From positions 1 to 14,908 of the forward strand of contig JBAYJH010000095.1 in the NCBI GenBank assembly GCA_041665185.1: DNA of 14,908 bases, read 5' to 3'. Positions 7,338 to 11,803 of the stretch are shown piece after piece. The position numbers and the translations under genes were made by a program. The notes beneath the pieces are model-generated. The model had not been told where the DNA came from and made no database searches. It worked only from the letters and a program-made list of their open reading frames with translations. The DNA is from JACRAR01 sp041665185. Its GTDB lineage: Bacteria; Pseudomonadota; Gammaproteobacteria; Burkholderiales; Rhodocyclaceae. Each line of letters begins with the position of its first letter. Position 1 is the first letter of the stretch.

Positions 7338-7366
7338 TTGACAGAGGGACGATGAGTTCCTATAAT
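7338..7366 (+). promoter_or_regulatory. Consensus sigma-70 promoter of the tRNA-Lys pair
   Basis: TTGACA at 7338–7343, a 17-bp spacer and TATAAT at 7361–7366 match the sigma-70 consensus exactly. The GC-rich discriminator (TCGCGGCTCGC) is typical of stable-RNA promoters under stringent control. The expected transcript start near 7373 lies about 8 nt upstream of the first tRNA. Confidence 0.9.
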
Positions 7367-7380
7367 TCGCGGCTCGCTTT

Positions 7381-7456
7381 GGGTCGTTAGCTCAGTTGGT
7401 AGAGCAGCGGACTTTTAATCCGTTGGTCGCAGGTTCGAGTCCCGCACGGCCTACCA
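7381..7456 (+). tRNA. tRNA-Lys(TTT)
   Basis: This is a 76-nt cloverleaf with CCA encoded. Acceptor GGGTCGT pairs with ACGGCCT (G1·U72 wobble). The D arm is GCTCAGTTGGTAGAGC. The anticodon stem-loop is GCGGA-CTTTTAA-TCCGT, giving UUU. The T arm is GCAGG-TTCGAGT-CCCGC, which contains one A·C mismatch in the middle of the stem, where the second tRNA is fully paired. It is probably functional, since the rest is canonical and a consensus promoter lies just upstream. Confidence 0.95.
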
Positions 7457-7514
7457 AATAAATCATATAGCATATCGGCCTCGACGCCGAGGCAAGGTTA
7501 GTGAAATACGCAAT

Positions 7515-7590
7515 GGGTCGTTAGCTCAGCTGGTAGAGCAGCGGACTCTTAATCCGTTGGTCCGGAGTTCGAATCTCCGACGGCCTACCA
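7515..7590 (+). tRNA. tRNA-Lys(CTT), integration site of the mobile element
   Basis: This is a 76-nt cloverleaf with CCA encoded, 58 nt after the first tRNA and probably co-transcribed. The anticodon stem-loop GCGGA-CTCTTAA-TCCGT gives CUU. The T arm CGGAG-TTCGAAT-CTCCG is fully paired. Its 3' half, from 7546 onward, is duplicated at 9883–9927, showing that the gene hosts a site-specific integration. The copy adjoining the 5' half is intact, so the gene remains functional; the 3' part now present here came with the element. Confidence 0.95.
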
Positions 7591-7630
7591 ATCTTTAAGC
7601 GGCTCTCAGCGATGGGAGCCGTTTTTCTTT
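7546..7630 (+). repeat. attL: left copy of the 85-bp direct repeat (tRNA-Lys 3' half plus terminator)
   Basis: Bases 7546–7630 repeat at 9883–9967 with a single mismatch (T7592 versus A9929). There is an exact 46-bp core in the tRNA and an exact 38-bp block over the terminator. Identity stops at the 5' side at 7545/9882 and breaks at the T-tract length on the 3' side. This is the expected footprint of tyrosine-recombinase integration into a tRNA 3' end. Confidence 0.9.
7600..7630 (+). terminator. Intrinsic terminator after tRNA-Lys(CTT)
   Basis: An 8-bp stem (CGGCTCTC 7600–7607 with GGGAGCCG 7614–7621, one G·U) and the 6-nt loop AGCGAT are followed by TTTTTCTTT. It lies 10 nt after the tRNA CCA. 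The same DNA read on the - strand encodes the last residues of the integrase remnant. Confidence 0.9.
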
Positions 7631-7639
7631 GGCAACCTC

Positions 7640-7659
7640 CGTAGCCGAATTGTAGCTAC
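7640..7659 (+). repeat. Integrase arm-type-like 20-bp repeat, left copy
   Basis: The sequence CGTAGCCGAATTGTAGCTAC matches 9760–9779 at 18 of 20 positions in the same orientation. It lies about 50 bp inside the attL core, within the integrase remnant coding sequence. In the circular form the two copies would flank attP, the layout of arm-type integrase binding sites. Binding is inferred. Confidence 0.5.
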
Positions 7660-7963
7660 CGAAGACCGCGTCAAGCCGTAAAGCCGCCACGGCAAGACTG
7701 TCCGGCGCAAGGTGGGCATAACGTTCCACCATTGCCCCGGTTCGCCATCCGCCCAAACGTTGAAGCTCATGGGTAGGTGTTCCGGCTTGTCGCTGCCAAG
7801 TCGCCCAGGTATGCCTCAGATCGTGCCAGCGGAAGTCATCGATGCCTGCTCTTTGCAAAGCGGCCGTCCAGACCCTCGTGTTGGCCGAATTAAGCGGCTT
7901 CCCTTTGAAGGTGAATACCCTCGTGAGGTGGTTCTGTTGTAACACGTTGCGACGAGCTATCAT

Positions 7964-8135
7964 GATCCTTCAGAGTCTTCAGCGCGCCACTGTTTGTCTA
8001 GCTGTCATAGCCTCGGGAAAACTCTTTGGGAGAAAGAGCAGCGCGGCAAGCGCAATAAGACCGACCGCTAAAGAGCCGCCCGAGATTCAAAGAAAGGCGC
8101 GGGCAGCGGGGTGGCAAAATAGATTATCCCAATTG
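7964..8135. other. Gap between the integrase remnant and the 268-aa gene
   Basis: I see no convincing gene in these 172 bp. On the - strand a short frame without a clear start encodes a hydrophobic stretch (SLAVGLIALAALLFLPKSF) and stops near 7973. It may be the tail of a lost membrane-protein gene or chance. The junction of this DNA with the integrase remnant near 7970 is the likely deletion point that removed the integrase N-terminus. Confidence 0.35.
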
Positions 8136-8942
8136 TTACGGCGTAATCGATCGCTTGATCTTTCGAAGTTGAAGTTGAATCCAACTTTCAAAATCCTCAT
8201 AGCTCTCTGCACTTAGCTTCTCCGGCCACCGCAAGACAATCGGCCCCTCATCCAATGAAAAGACATCCTGTCGAAATCCGGTCGTGAGTCCGCCTAATGG
8301 CGATACCTGCTGCACCTGTGGAGCCAATTTTGGCTTATCCAATGATAATTCATCTGTTTGCACATCTATTACCTCTGTGTTGTTCGTCGTCTCACCAGAG
8401 GTAACTATACGTCCATAACATTTCGTAAATATTTCATTATCAAAGAAAATAAGTGAAGCTTTCTTAGCAGCCTCCTCCGAGAACTTCCGATCGAAGATTA
8501 GGTAGTGACGTAAGTTCGGATCGGAAGGAGCGGTATCGGGCCACCGTTCATAGATGTCTGTGAAGATTGCTGGCCTCTTAGCGGCTTCGCGTTTCAATTG
8601 GTCGCGTTCGGACGAATCTGGGCGGGAATCTAGCAATATGCGAAGTGCGGCCTCGCTTAATTTAAGCCGCCTAGCAGTTCCTTTGCCGTCATCATCGAGC
8701 AACCCATACGCCCGCAATGCGCCAATCGTTTGCTGAGCACTGCTGCTAGACTCACTGTACCCCCAGTGGTCAGCGACAATTGCTGCGGGGGCGGCCCCCC
8801 TTTTTTCCTTATCGTATAGCTCTTGCGCACGCTTGAGCGAGGCTTCTAGCGCAATAAAGGGGAAATTGGGACTCCGCTCTTTTAAGCGGGCCTTGATCAA
8901 TTCACCTACCGTCTGTTGACTGACTCCCTGCTGTTCGGCCAT
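8136..8942 (-). CDS. Uncharacterised winged-helix-like cargo protein, 268 aa
   Basis: I do not recognise a named family. The N-terminus (EQQGVSQQTVGELIKARL) resembles the second half of a helix-turn-helix. Residues about 27–110 look like a winged-helix module: FPFIALEASLKRAQELYDKE, then VADHWGYSESSSSAQQTIGALRAYGLLDDDG, then RRLKLSEAALRIL. The C-terminal tail (EGPIVLRWPEKLSAESYEDF onward) is a beta-hairpin plus amphipathic helix, separated from the N-terminal part by a polar linker at about 185–230. There is no signal peptide, membrane span or catalytic motif. The start is secure: AAGGAGGT at 8949–8956 sits 6 nt before the ATG. The gene is A+T-richer than the host genes and lies inside the tRNA-Lys element. 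A perfect 7-bp inverted repeat at 8958–8981 near its promoter hints at autoregulation. A DNA-binding role is inferred; a defence or maintenance role cannot be judged. Confidence 0.8.
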   Translation of the reverse strand: MAEQQGVSQQTVGELIKARLKERSPNFPFIALEASLKRAQELYDKEKRGAAPAAIVADHWGYSESSSSAQQTIGALRAYGLLDDDGKGTARRLKLSEAALRILLDSRPDSSERDQLKREAAKRPAIFTDIYERWPDTAPSDPNLRHYLIFDRKFSEEAAKKASLIFFDNEIFTKCYGRIVTSGETTNNTEVIDVQTDELSLDKPKLAPQVQQVSPLGGLTTGFRQDVFSLDEGPIVLRWPEKLSAESYEDFESWIQLQLRKIKRSITP

Positions 8943-8957
8943 GGTCGCACCTCCTTT

Positions 8958-8981
8958 ATTGAGAGGCTATATTATCTCAAT
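8958..8981 (-). promoter_or_regulatory. Operator-like inverted repeat over the promoter of the 268-aa gene
   Basis: ATTGAGA (8958–8964) and TCTCAAT (8975–8981) are perfect 7-bp inverted arms with a 10-bp A+T-rich spacer. Read on the - strand the spacer contains a weak -10-like TAATAT, with TTGCTT 16 bp upstream. The arms lie just upstream of the gene's ribosome binding site. The layout fits a dimeric repressor site controlling this gene. Confidence 0.5.
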
Positions 8982-9036
8982 GAGGAAAGCAAGCAATAGT
9001 TATCAATTGATGTCAGCTTCAAACATGAGAAATTGC

Positions 9037-9064
9037 TTGACTTGGACAATCGGCCGAATATAAT
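9037..9064 (+). promoter_or_regulatory. Strong sigma-70 promoter for the structured RNA/small-ORF unit
   Basis: TTGACT at 9037–9042 (5 of 6 matches), a 16-bp spacer and a perfect TATAAT at 9059–9064. The expected transcription start is near 9071. It diverges from the promoter of the 268-aa gene, with the two promoters about 60–80 bp apart. Confidence 0.8.
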
Positions 9065-9104
9065 GGGAACCTCAAATAGGGTTGCTCCATTAGGAAGGAA
9101 GGTT

Positions 9105-9113
9105 ATGAGATAG
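9105..9113 (+). CDS. Two-codon ORF (Met-Arg-stop) in the RNA leader
   Basis: ATG AGA TAG follows AGGAAGGAAGG (9092–9102) at good spacing, about 35 nt after the predicted transcription start. The second codon is AGA, a rare Arg codon in GC-rich genomes. Such minigenes (for example the lambda bar minigenes) can stall ribosomes or trap peptidyl-tRNA. It may also be coincidence. Confidence 0.25.
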   Translation: MR

Positions 9114-9313
9114 ATCGGGCCTAACGCAGAGTACCGGGCACCACCGGATGCGAGGCCATGAAAAAACTACGCCCTGGAAGAGGAAGCTCTTTGTCGGAGA
9201 TTCTTCTAGGGCGCTGTGGTGCAGTTGCTTACGAAGGCGTTTCGGGCACTCTTTGAAGCACACCGGATCTCCCTGCTGATACAGGAAGCAACCCCGGAGA
9301 AAGGAGGTGCCTT

Positions 9314-9451
9314 ATGGAACAGTTGAAATTCAAGTTCCCCATCCCTGATGGGTATGTAGTCAAATTTGTAGCCTACATCACCGTCAAGGGCAAACGCCTA
9401 TATGCGAAAGCGTATGGGAAGCGCGCTTGGCCAATTTTGGTTAAGGCCTAA
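9314..9451 (+). CDS. Small basic protein, 45 aa, unknown function
   Basis: The ORF starts 5 nt after a perfect AAGGAGGT (9301–9308), among the best ribosome binding sites in the window, which is strong evidence of translation. The product begins MEQLKFKFPIPDGYVVKF and ends ITVKGKRLYAKAYGKRAWPI-LVKA. It has ten Lys/Arg against two acidic residues and alternates aromatic and beta-branched residues, suggesting a small beta-sheet nucleic-acid-binding fold. There is no membrane span or signal peptide. The G-K-R-x-Y-A-K-x-Y-G-x-(K/R)-A-(W/F)-P pattern feels familiar from unannotated small proteins, but I cannot confirm that without a search. It follows a structured leader and lies inside a long-range inverted repeat, so its translation may depend on RNA folding. 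Confidence 0.65.
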   Translation: MEQLKFKFPIPDGYVVKFVAYITVKGKRLYAKAYGKRAWPILVKA

Positions 9452-9483
9452 CTAGCCCAACGCCCGCGACGCCTTCGTACTTT

Positions 9484-9775
9484 TTGAGTATTGCAATTAA
9501 TTGCAGTCTTGTCAAGAAACTCCCTGTCCATTCAGTTCAATATGAACTGGATGCTTGGCGGCTCGGCACAAATTTTCTGGGTCCCGAGAAACACGCTCAA
9601 GTCCTCAGTCTCGTCCTTCAGAATACAAAGGAGCGCGCCACAAATGGTCGGCCAGTCCTTTGCCAAGCTACTTGCAGAAGTTGAGTCCGCATTTCCGGAA
9701 GACCAGCGGGCGAATATCTGGAACTGGTCATTAATAGATGTTGCTGCAAGAACATGTAACGTAGCTGAATCGTAG
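9484..9775 (+). pseudogene. Possible frameshifted small gene
   Basis: Two overlapping + frames each look protein-like over a different half. The first (to about 9640) reads VQYELDAWRLGTNFLGPEKH and then AQVLSLVLQNTKERATNG. The second (about 9643–9775) reads QSFAKLLAEVESAFPEDQRA and then NIWNWSLIDVAARTCNVAES before its stop. A single frameshift near 9640 would join them into one protein of roughly 95 residues. I do not recognise the product and no good ribosome binding site precedes it. The end of the second frame lies in the right arm-type repeat. This could equally be two chance frames; confidence is low. Confidence 0.3.
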
Positions 9776-9843
9776 CTACGTCATGCTGACGAGCCACGTT
9801 TTACCGCTTTGTACGACTGTGTAACGAGATGGCGGACGTTACA
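9755..9843. promoter_or_regulatory. Repeat cluster near attR: candidate recombinase-binding region
   Basis: This stretch contains the right copy of the 20-bp repeat (9760–9779; 18 of 20 match to 7640–7659). A perfect 8-bp inverted repeat, ACGTAGCT at 9759–9766 with AGCTACGT at 9774–9781, lies over it. The heptamer TGTAACG occurs at 9755–9761 and 9820–9826, and its complement CGTTACA at 9837–9843. It lies about 40–130 bp inside attR. The layout resembles integrase/excisionase arm sites. From 9844 to 9882 I see nothing further. Confidence 0.5.
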
Positions 9844-9882
9844 AAGTGTTGATTTATAAAAACCTACTATTCCTTGGCATTT

Positions 9883-9967
9883 CTCTTAATCCGTTGGTCC
9901 GGAGTTCGAATCTCCGACGGCCTACCAAACTTTAAGCGGCTCTCAGCGATGGGAGCCGTTTTTCTTT
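9883..9967 (+). repeat. attR: displaced tRNA-Lys(CTT) 3' half plus original terminator
   Basis: Right copy of the 85-bp repeat. Bases 9883–9927 are the 3' half of tRNA-Lys(CUU) from the anticodon loop to CCA, with no 5' half, so this is a tRNA fragment and not a gene. Bases 9937–9968 repeat the terminator stem-loop and T tract. It marks the right boundary of the integrated element. Confidence 0.9.
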
Positions 9968-9968
9968 T
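9937..9968 (+). terminator. Duplicate intrinsic terminator in attR
   Basis: Same 8-bp stem (9937–9944 with 9951–9958) and 6-nt loop as the attL copy, followed by TTTTTCTTTT. It faces the 3' end of the convergent permease gene, which stops at 9981, and would block + strand transcription leaving the element. Confidence 0.8.
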
Positions 9969-9980
9969 GGCTAACCCAAG

Positions 9981-10739
9981 CTAGCGCTTCCGTCCGACGT
10001 CAAGCTGTGCTTCCAAAGCCGCGGTCAGCGTGGTAAATGCGGTGGTCAAGATCAGGTAGATCGTGGCGACTGCGATAAACACCGGTATCGGCTGGTAGCT
10101 CTCCGCTTGCACCCGATAACCGATCATCGTCAACTCGACCACGCTGATGGCATAGGCCAGCGAGGAATCCTTGACCAGGGAGGCGAGATTATTGGCGAGC
10201 GCCGGCAACGCGATGCGCGTGCTCTGCGGCAGCATCACGACCATGAATGCCTGGTACGGACTCAAGCCCAAAGCCCGCGCGGCTTCCACTTGCCCGTGCG
10301 GGACCGCGAGTATGCCGGCGCGCACGCATTCGGCGTTGTAGGCGCCGACATTCAGCGACAAGGCAATGGCGGCGCAGGCGAAGTCGGAAAGCTCGAGCTT
10401 GCCCGGCAGGATGGACGGCACCGCCAGCCAGACGAAGAGAATTTGCAGCAGCAGCGGCGTGCCGCGGATCAGCCAGACATAGACATTGCACAACCAGCGC
10501 AGCGGCAGAAAGCCGGAGAGTTTGCCGAGGCCGGCGAAAACACCGAGCAGGATTCCGACCGACCCGGAGACGAGCGTCAGCCACACCGTGACCCGCGCAC
10601 CCTCAGCAAACTGCTGCGCCGCAGGACCAATCGGCGCCGGCGCCCACGAGAGCGGAATGGCCATGACCCAGAGGAACACCAGCAGCCCGATCATCGCAGC
10701 AAACATGGTCCACTGGGGGTGTCCTCTAGTCCAGTTCAT
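9981..10739 (-). CDS. Amino-acid ABC transporter permease (HisMQ family)
   Basis: This 252-residue inner-membrane permease belongs to the polar-amino-acid uptake family (HisM/GlnP/GltK type). Hydrophobic spans lie at about residues 12–35, 55–80, 90–110 and in the C-terminal third. The family motif GARVTVWLTLVSGSVGILLG marks the start of the permease domain, and RGTPLLLQILFVW is typical. The cytoplasmic EAA loop that docks with the ATPase is EAARALGLSPYQAFMVVMLP. It begins 21 nt after the substrate-binding gene and has GGAGG upstream, so the two form an operon. A gene for the ATPase usually accompanies such pairs, but none is present on either side here. The gene stops 13 bp from the attR terminator. 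The exact amino acid cannot be read from the sequence. Confidence 0.92.
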   Translation of the reverse strand: MNWTRGHPQWTMFAAMIGLLVFLWVMAIPLSWAPAPIGPAAQQFAEGARVTVWLTLVSGSVGILLGVFAGLGKLSGFLPLRWLCNVYVWLIRGTPLLLQILFVWLAVPSILPGKLELSDFACAAIALSLNVGAYNAECVRAGILAVPHGQVEAARALGLSPYQAFMVVMLPQSTRIALPALANNLASLVKDSSLAYAISVVELTMIGYRVQAESYQPIPVFIAVATIYLILTTAFTTLTAALEAQLDVGRKR

Positions 10740-10760
10740 GCGCTTGCGCCTCCGCCGGGC

Positions 10761-11534
10761 TCAGCCGCGGCAGGAAATATCGATCTTGAAATATTTCTGC
10801 GACAGCCTGCCGTAGGTGCCATCTTTCATGATCTCGGCCAGGGCGCGATTCAACTGATCGGCCAGCTCCCTATTGTTCTTGCGCAGGATCATGGATACCC
10901 GCTCGACGAAAATCTGTTCTCCGGCCACGACGCCGGAATCCGCATTCTTCTCGAGCGTCGACTTGATCAGCCACTTGTCGGAAATCCAGGCGTCGACTTT
11001 CCGCGCTTTCAGGGCGGCGAATGCATCCGAGTCGGCTTTGTAGGTCTTGACCGCCGTCACCCCGCTGATCTTCCTGGCACTGTCGAAATAGCTGGTGGCA
11101 AGCTGGGCCCCGATGGTCTTGCCGTTGAGGGCAGCCACGCTCAACGGCCCGCCCTTGATGGCGGCGATCTGTCCGCCCGTGCAGTAGTGCGGATGGGCGA
11201 AATCGACCGATTTGGCGCGTTCTTCCGTATACCCGTGGGAGGCAATGGCGAAATCGAAGCGATCCTGGCGAATCGCGGCCAGTTGCGCATCGAACGGAAC
11301 CACGCGCCATTCCAGCTTCAACCCCAGCCTGGCGACGATCGCCTCGGCAAGCTCGACTTCGAAACCGGTCAGCTTGGGCCCCTCGAAAAAATTGAACGGA
11401 TAGAAACCGCCTTCCGTCGCCGCGACGATCGTGCCGGAGTCCTTGATGACGCTCCAATCCCGTCCCTGCGCGGGCGCAGCGGCAATAATCCAGAGCGGTA
11501 CGACGGCAAGCAGCAACTTGGCAAAAACACCCAT
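10761..11534 (-). CDS. Amino-acid ABC transporter periplasmic substrate-binding protein
   Basis: This 257-residue family-3 extracellular solute-binding protein delivers its ligand to the downstream permease. A signal peptide covers about the first 24 residues (MGVFAKLLLAVVPLWIIAAA, then PAQG). The first lobe begins SVIKDSGTIVAATEGGFYPF and carries FEVELAEAIVARLGLKLEWR. FDAQLAAIRQDRFDFAIASH and TEERAKSVDFAHPHY include the usual carboxylate-binding Arg. The second lobe has LNGKTIGAQLATSYFD, and the C-terminus ends MKDGTYGRLSQKYFKIDI. The length is typical. GAGGA lies upstream of the ATG. It is first in the permease operon and divergent from the aminopeptidase gene; a functional link between amino-acid uptake and peptide cleavage is attractive but inferred. 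Confidence 0.92.
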   Translation of the reverse strand: MGVFAKLLLAVVPLWIIAAAPAQGRDWSVIKDSGTIVAATEGGFYPFNFFEGPKLTGFEVELAEAIVARLGLKLEWRVVPFDAQLAAIRQDRFDFAIASHGYTEERAKSVDFAHPHYCTGGQIAAIKGGPLSVAALNGKTIGAQLATSYFDSARKISGVTAVKTYKADSDAFAALKARKVDAWISDKWLIKSTLEKNADSGVVAGEQIFVERVSMILRKNNRELADQLNRALAEIMKDGTYGRLSQKYFKIDISCRG

Positions 11535-11575
11535 GACTTATCCTCGTGTAAGCATCGACATCCGGTTTTGAAGCT

Positions 11576-11634
11576 GTCGCAATCGCCACAGACTGTCTGC
11601 GGTGCCTGCGACTCGCGAGCGATAAGTTTATCGC
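11576..11634. repeat. Intergenic palindrome pair upstream of the transporter operon
   Basis: Bases 11576–11612 form an imperfect 37-nt palindrome pairing 15 of 18 positions: GTCGCA/TGCGAC outside, CAGAC/GTCTG inside. Seven nucleotides later comes the perfect GCGATAA-GT-TTATCGC at 11619–11634. A TCGCA…GCCACAG pattern occurs twice (about 11577–11592 and 11631–11646). The 269-bp gap between the divergent genes (11535–11803) contains no gene. The palindromes may be operators for the transporter or a REP-type dispersed repeat. Confidence 0.5.
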
Positions 11635-11803
11635 AGGTTGCCACAGGTAAACGCCAAGGCTTTGAAGCAAGCCGGGTGCTCAGCGAATTCTCCGCCGGCA
11701 CCACCCGCCGGCCGGTGCGACTTCGGCGATAATCACCGCTTTCCCGACTCGACGCCCTGCGCATCTGGGTTGGGTGATTTCCGTCCATGTTGAGAGGTTC
11801 CTG

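Larger units (their letters stand above)
7595..7963 (-). pseudogene. Tyrosine recombinase (integrase), C-terminal remnant
   Basis: The 122 residues match the catalytic C-terminus of tRNA-targeting phage-type integrases. FTFKGKPLNSANTRVWTAAL leads into WHDLRHTWATW (His and second Arg of the active site), then LQRLGGW (the His/Trp position) and MVERYAHLAP (nucleophile Tyr). The arm-binding, core-binding and first-Arg regions are missing: two codons upstream of the first Met there is an in-frame stop, and the next 170 bp show no integrase-like frame. Intact relatives are usually about 330–400 residues, so this piece cannot be a full enzyme. The stop lies inside the attL repeat, so the last residues (about KEKRLPSLRAA) come from the tRNA terminator sequence. 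It is oriented towards the tRNA, as expected for the element's own integrase. Confidence 0.85.
9071..9485 (+). ncRNA. Candidate structured RNA enclosing a 45-aa ORF
   Basis: The interval from the predicted start to a T run at 9481–9485 shows dense pairing before the ORF. Hairpin 1 (9118–9157) has helices GGCCT/AGGCC, CGCA/TGCG and CCGG/CCGG stacked in order. Hairpin 2 (9170–9213) has a continuous 12-bp helix, CGCCCTGGAAGA with TCTTCTAGGGCG, with one G·U. A smaller hairpin (CCTG/CAGG) lies at 9272–9285. A long-range helix, 9230–9247 with 9462–9479, pairs 16 of 18 positions and encloses the ribosome binding site and ORF. TCTCC at 9268–9272 can pair with GGAGA at 9296–9300 just before the Shine-Dalgarno sequence, offering a switch. 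I cannot assign it to a known RNA family. It could be a cis-regulatory leader, an independent ncRNA, or both. Confidence 0.55.
7546..9967. mobile_element. Small tRNA-Lys-integrated element, about 2.34 kb, with decayed integrase
   Basis: The segment between the two repeat copies is 2,337 bp from repeat start to repeat start. It is visibly more A+T-rich than its surroundings. It contains a tyrosine-recombinase C-terminal remnant next to attL and a 268-aa winged-helix-like protein. It also carries a structured-RNA/small-ORF unit, a possible frameshifted gene, and integrase-arm-like repeats inside both ends. Removing it restores a single tRNA-Lys(CUU) gene with its terminator followed directly by the ABC permease gene. 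With only a fragment of integrase, excision would need a recombinase supplied in trans. It could be a satellite or a deletion derivative of a larger island; the sequence alone does not decide. Confidence 0.85.

Noticed and set aside
7842..8216. 124-aa + strand frame across the integrase remnant
   Set aside because: It is antisense to the integrase catalytic motifs over its first part and shows no ribosome binding site or domain.
9116..9470. Integron attC-like cores (GCCTAAC, GCCCAAC) around the small ORF
   Set aside because: RYYYAAC-like strings occur at both ends, but no matching GTTRRRY partners with attC-type imperfect pairing were found at proper distance.
9071..9485. Retron or group II intron
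   Set aside because: No reverse transcriptase lies in the element, and I see no intron domain V or msr/msd layout.
10107..11732. Long + strand open frame (541 codons) opposite the ABC genes
   Set aside because: It is antisense to two clearly recognisable genes, its composition is that of a reverse-strand shadow (rich in H, R, Q, G), and it shows no domain.
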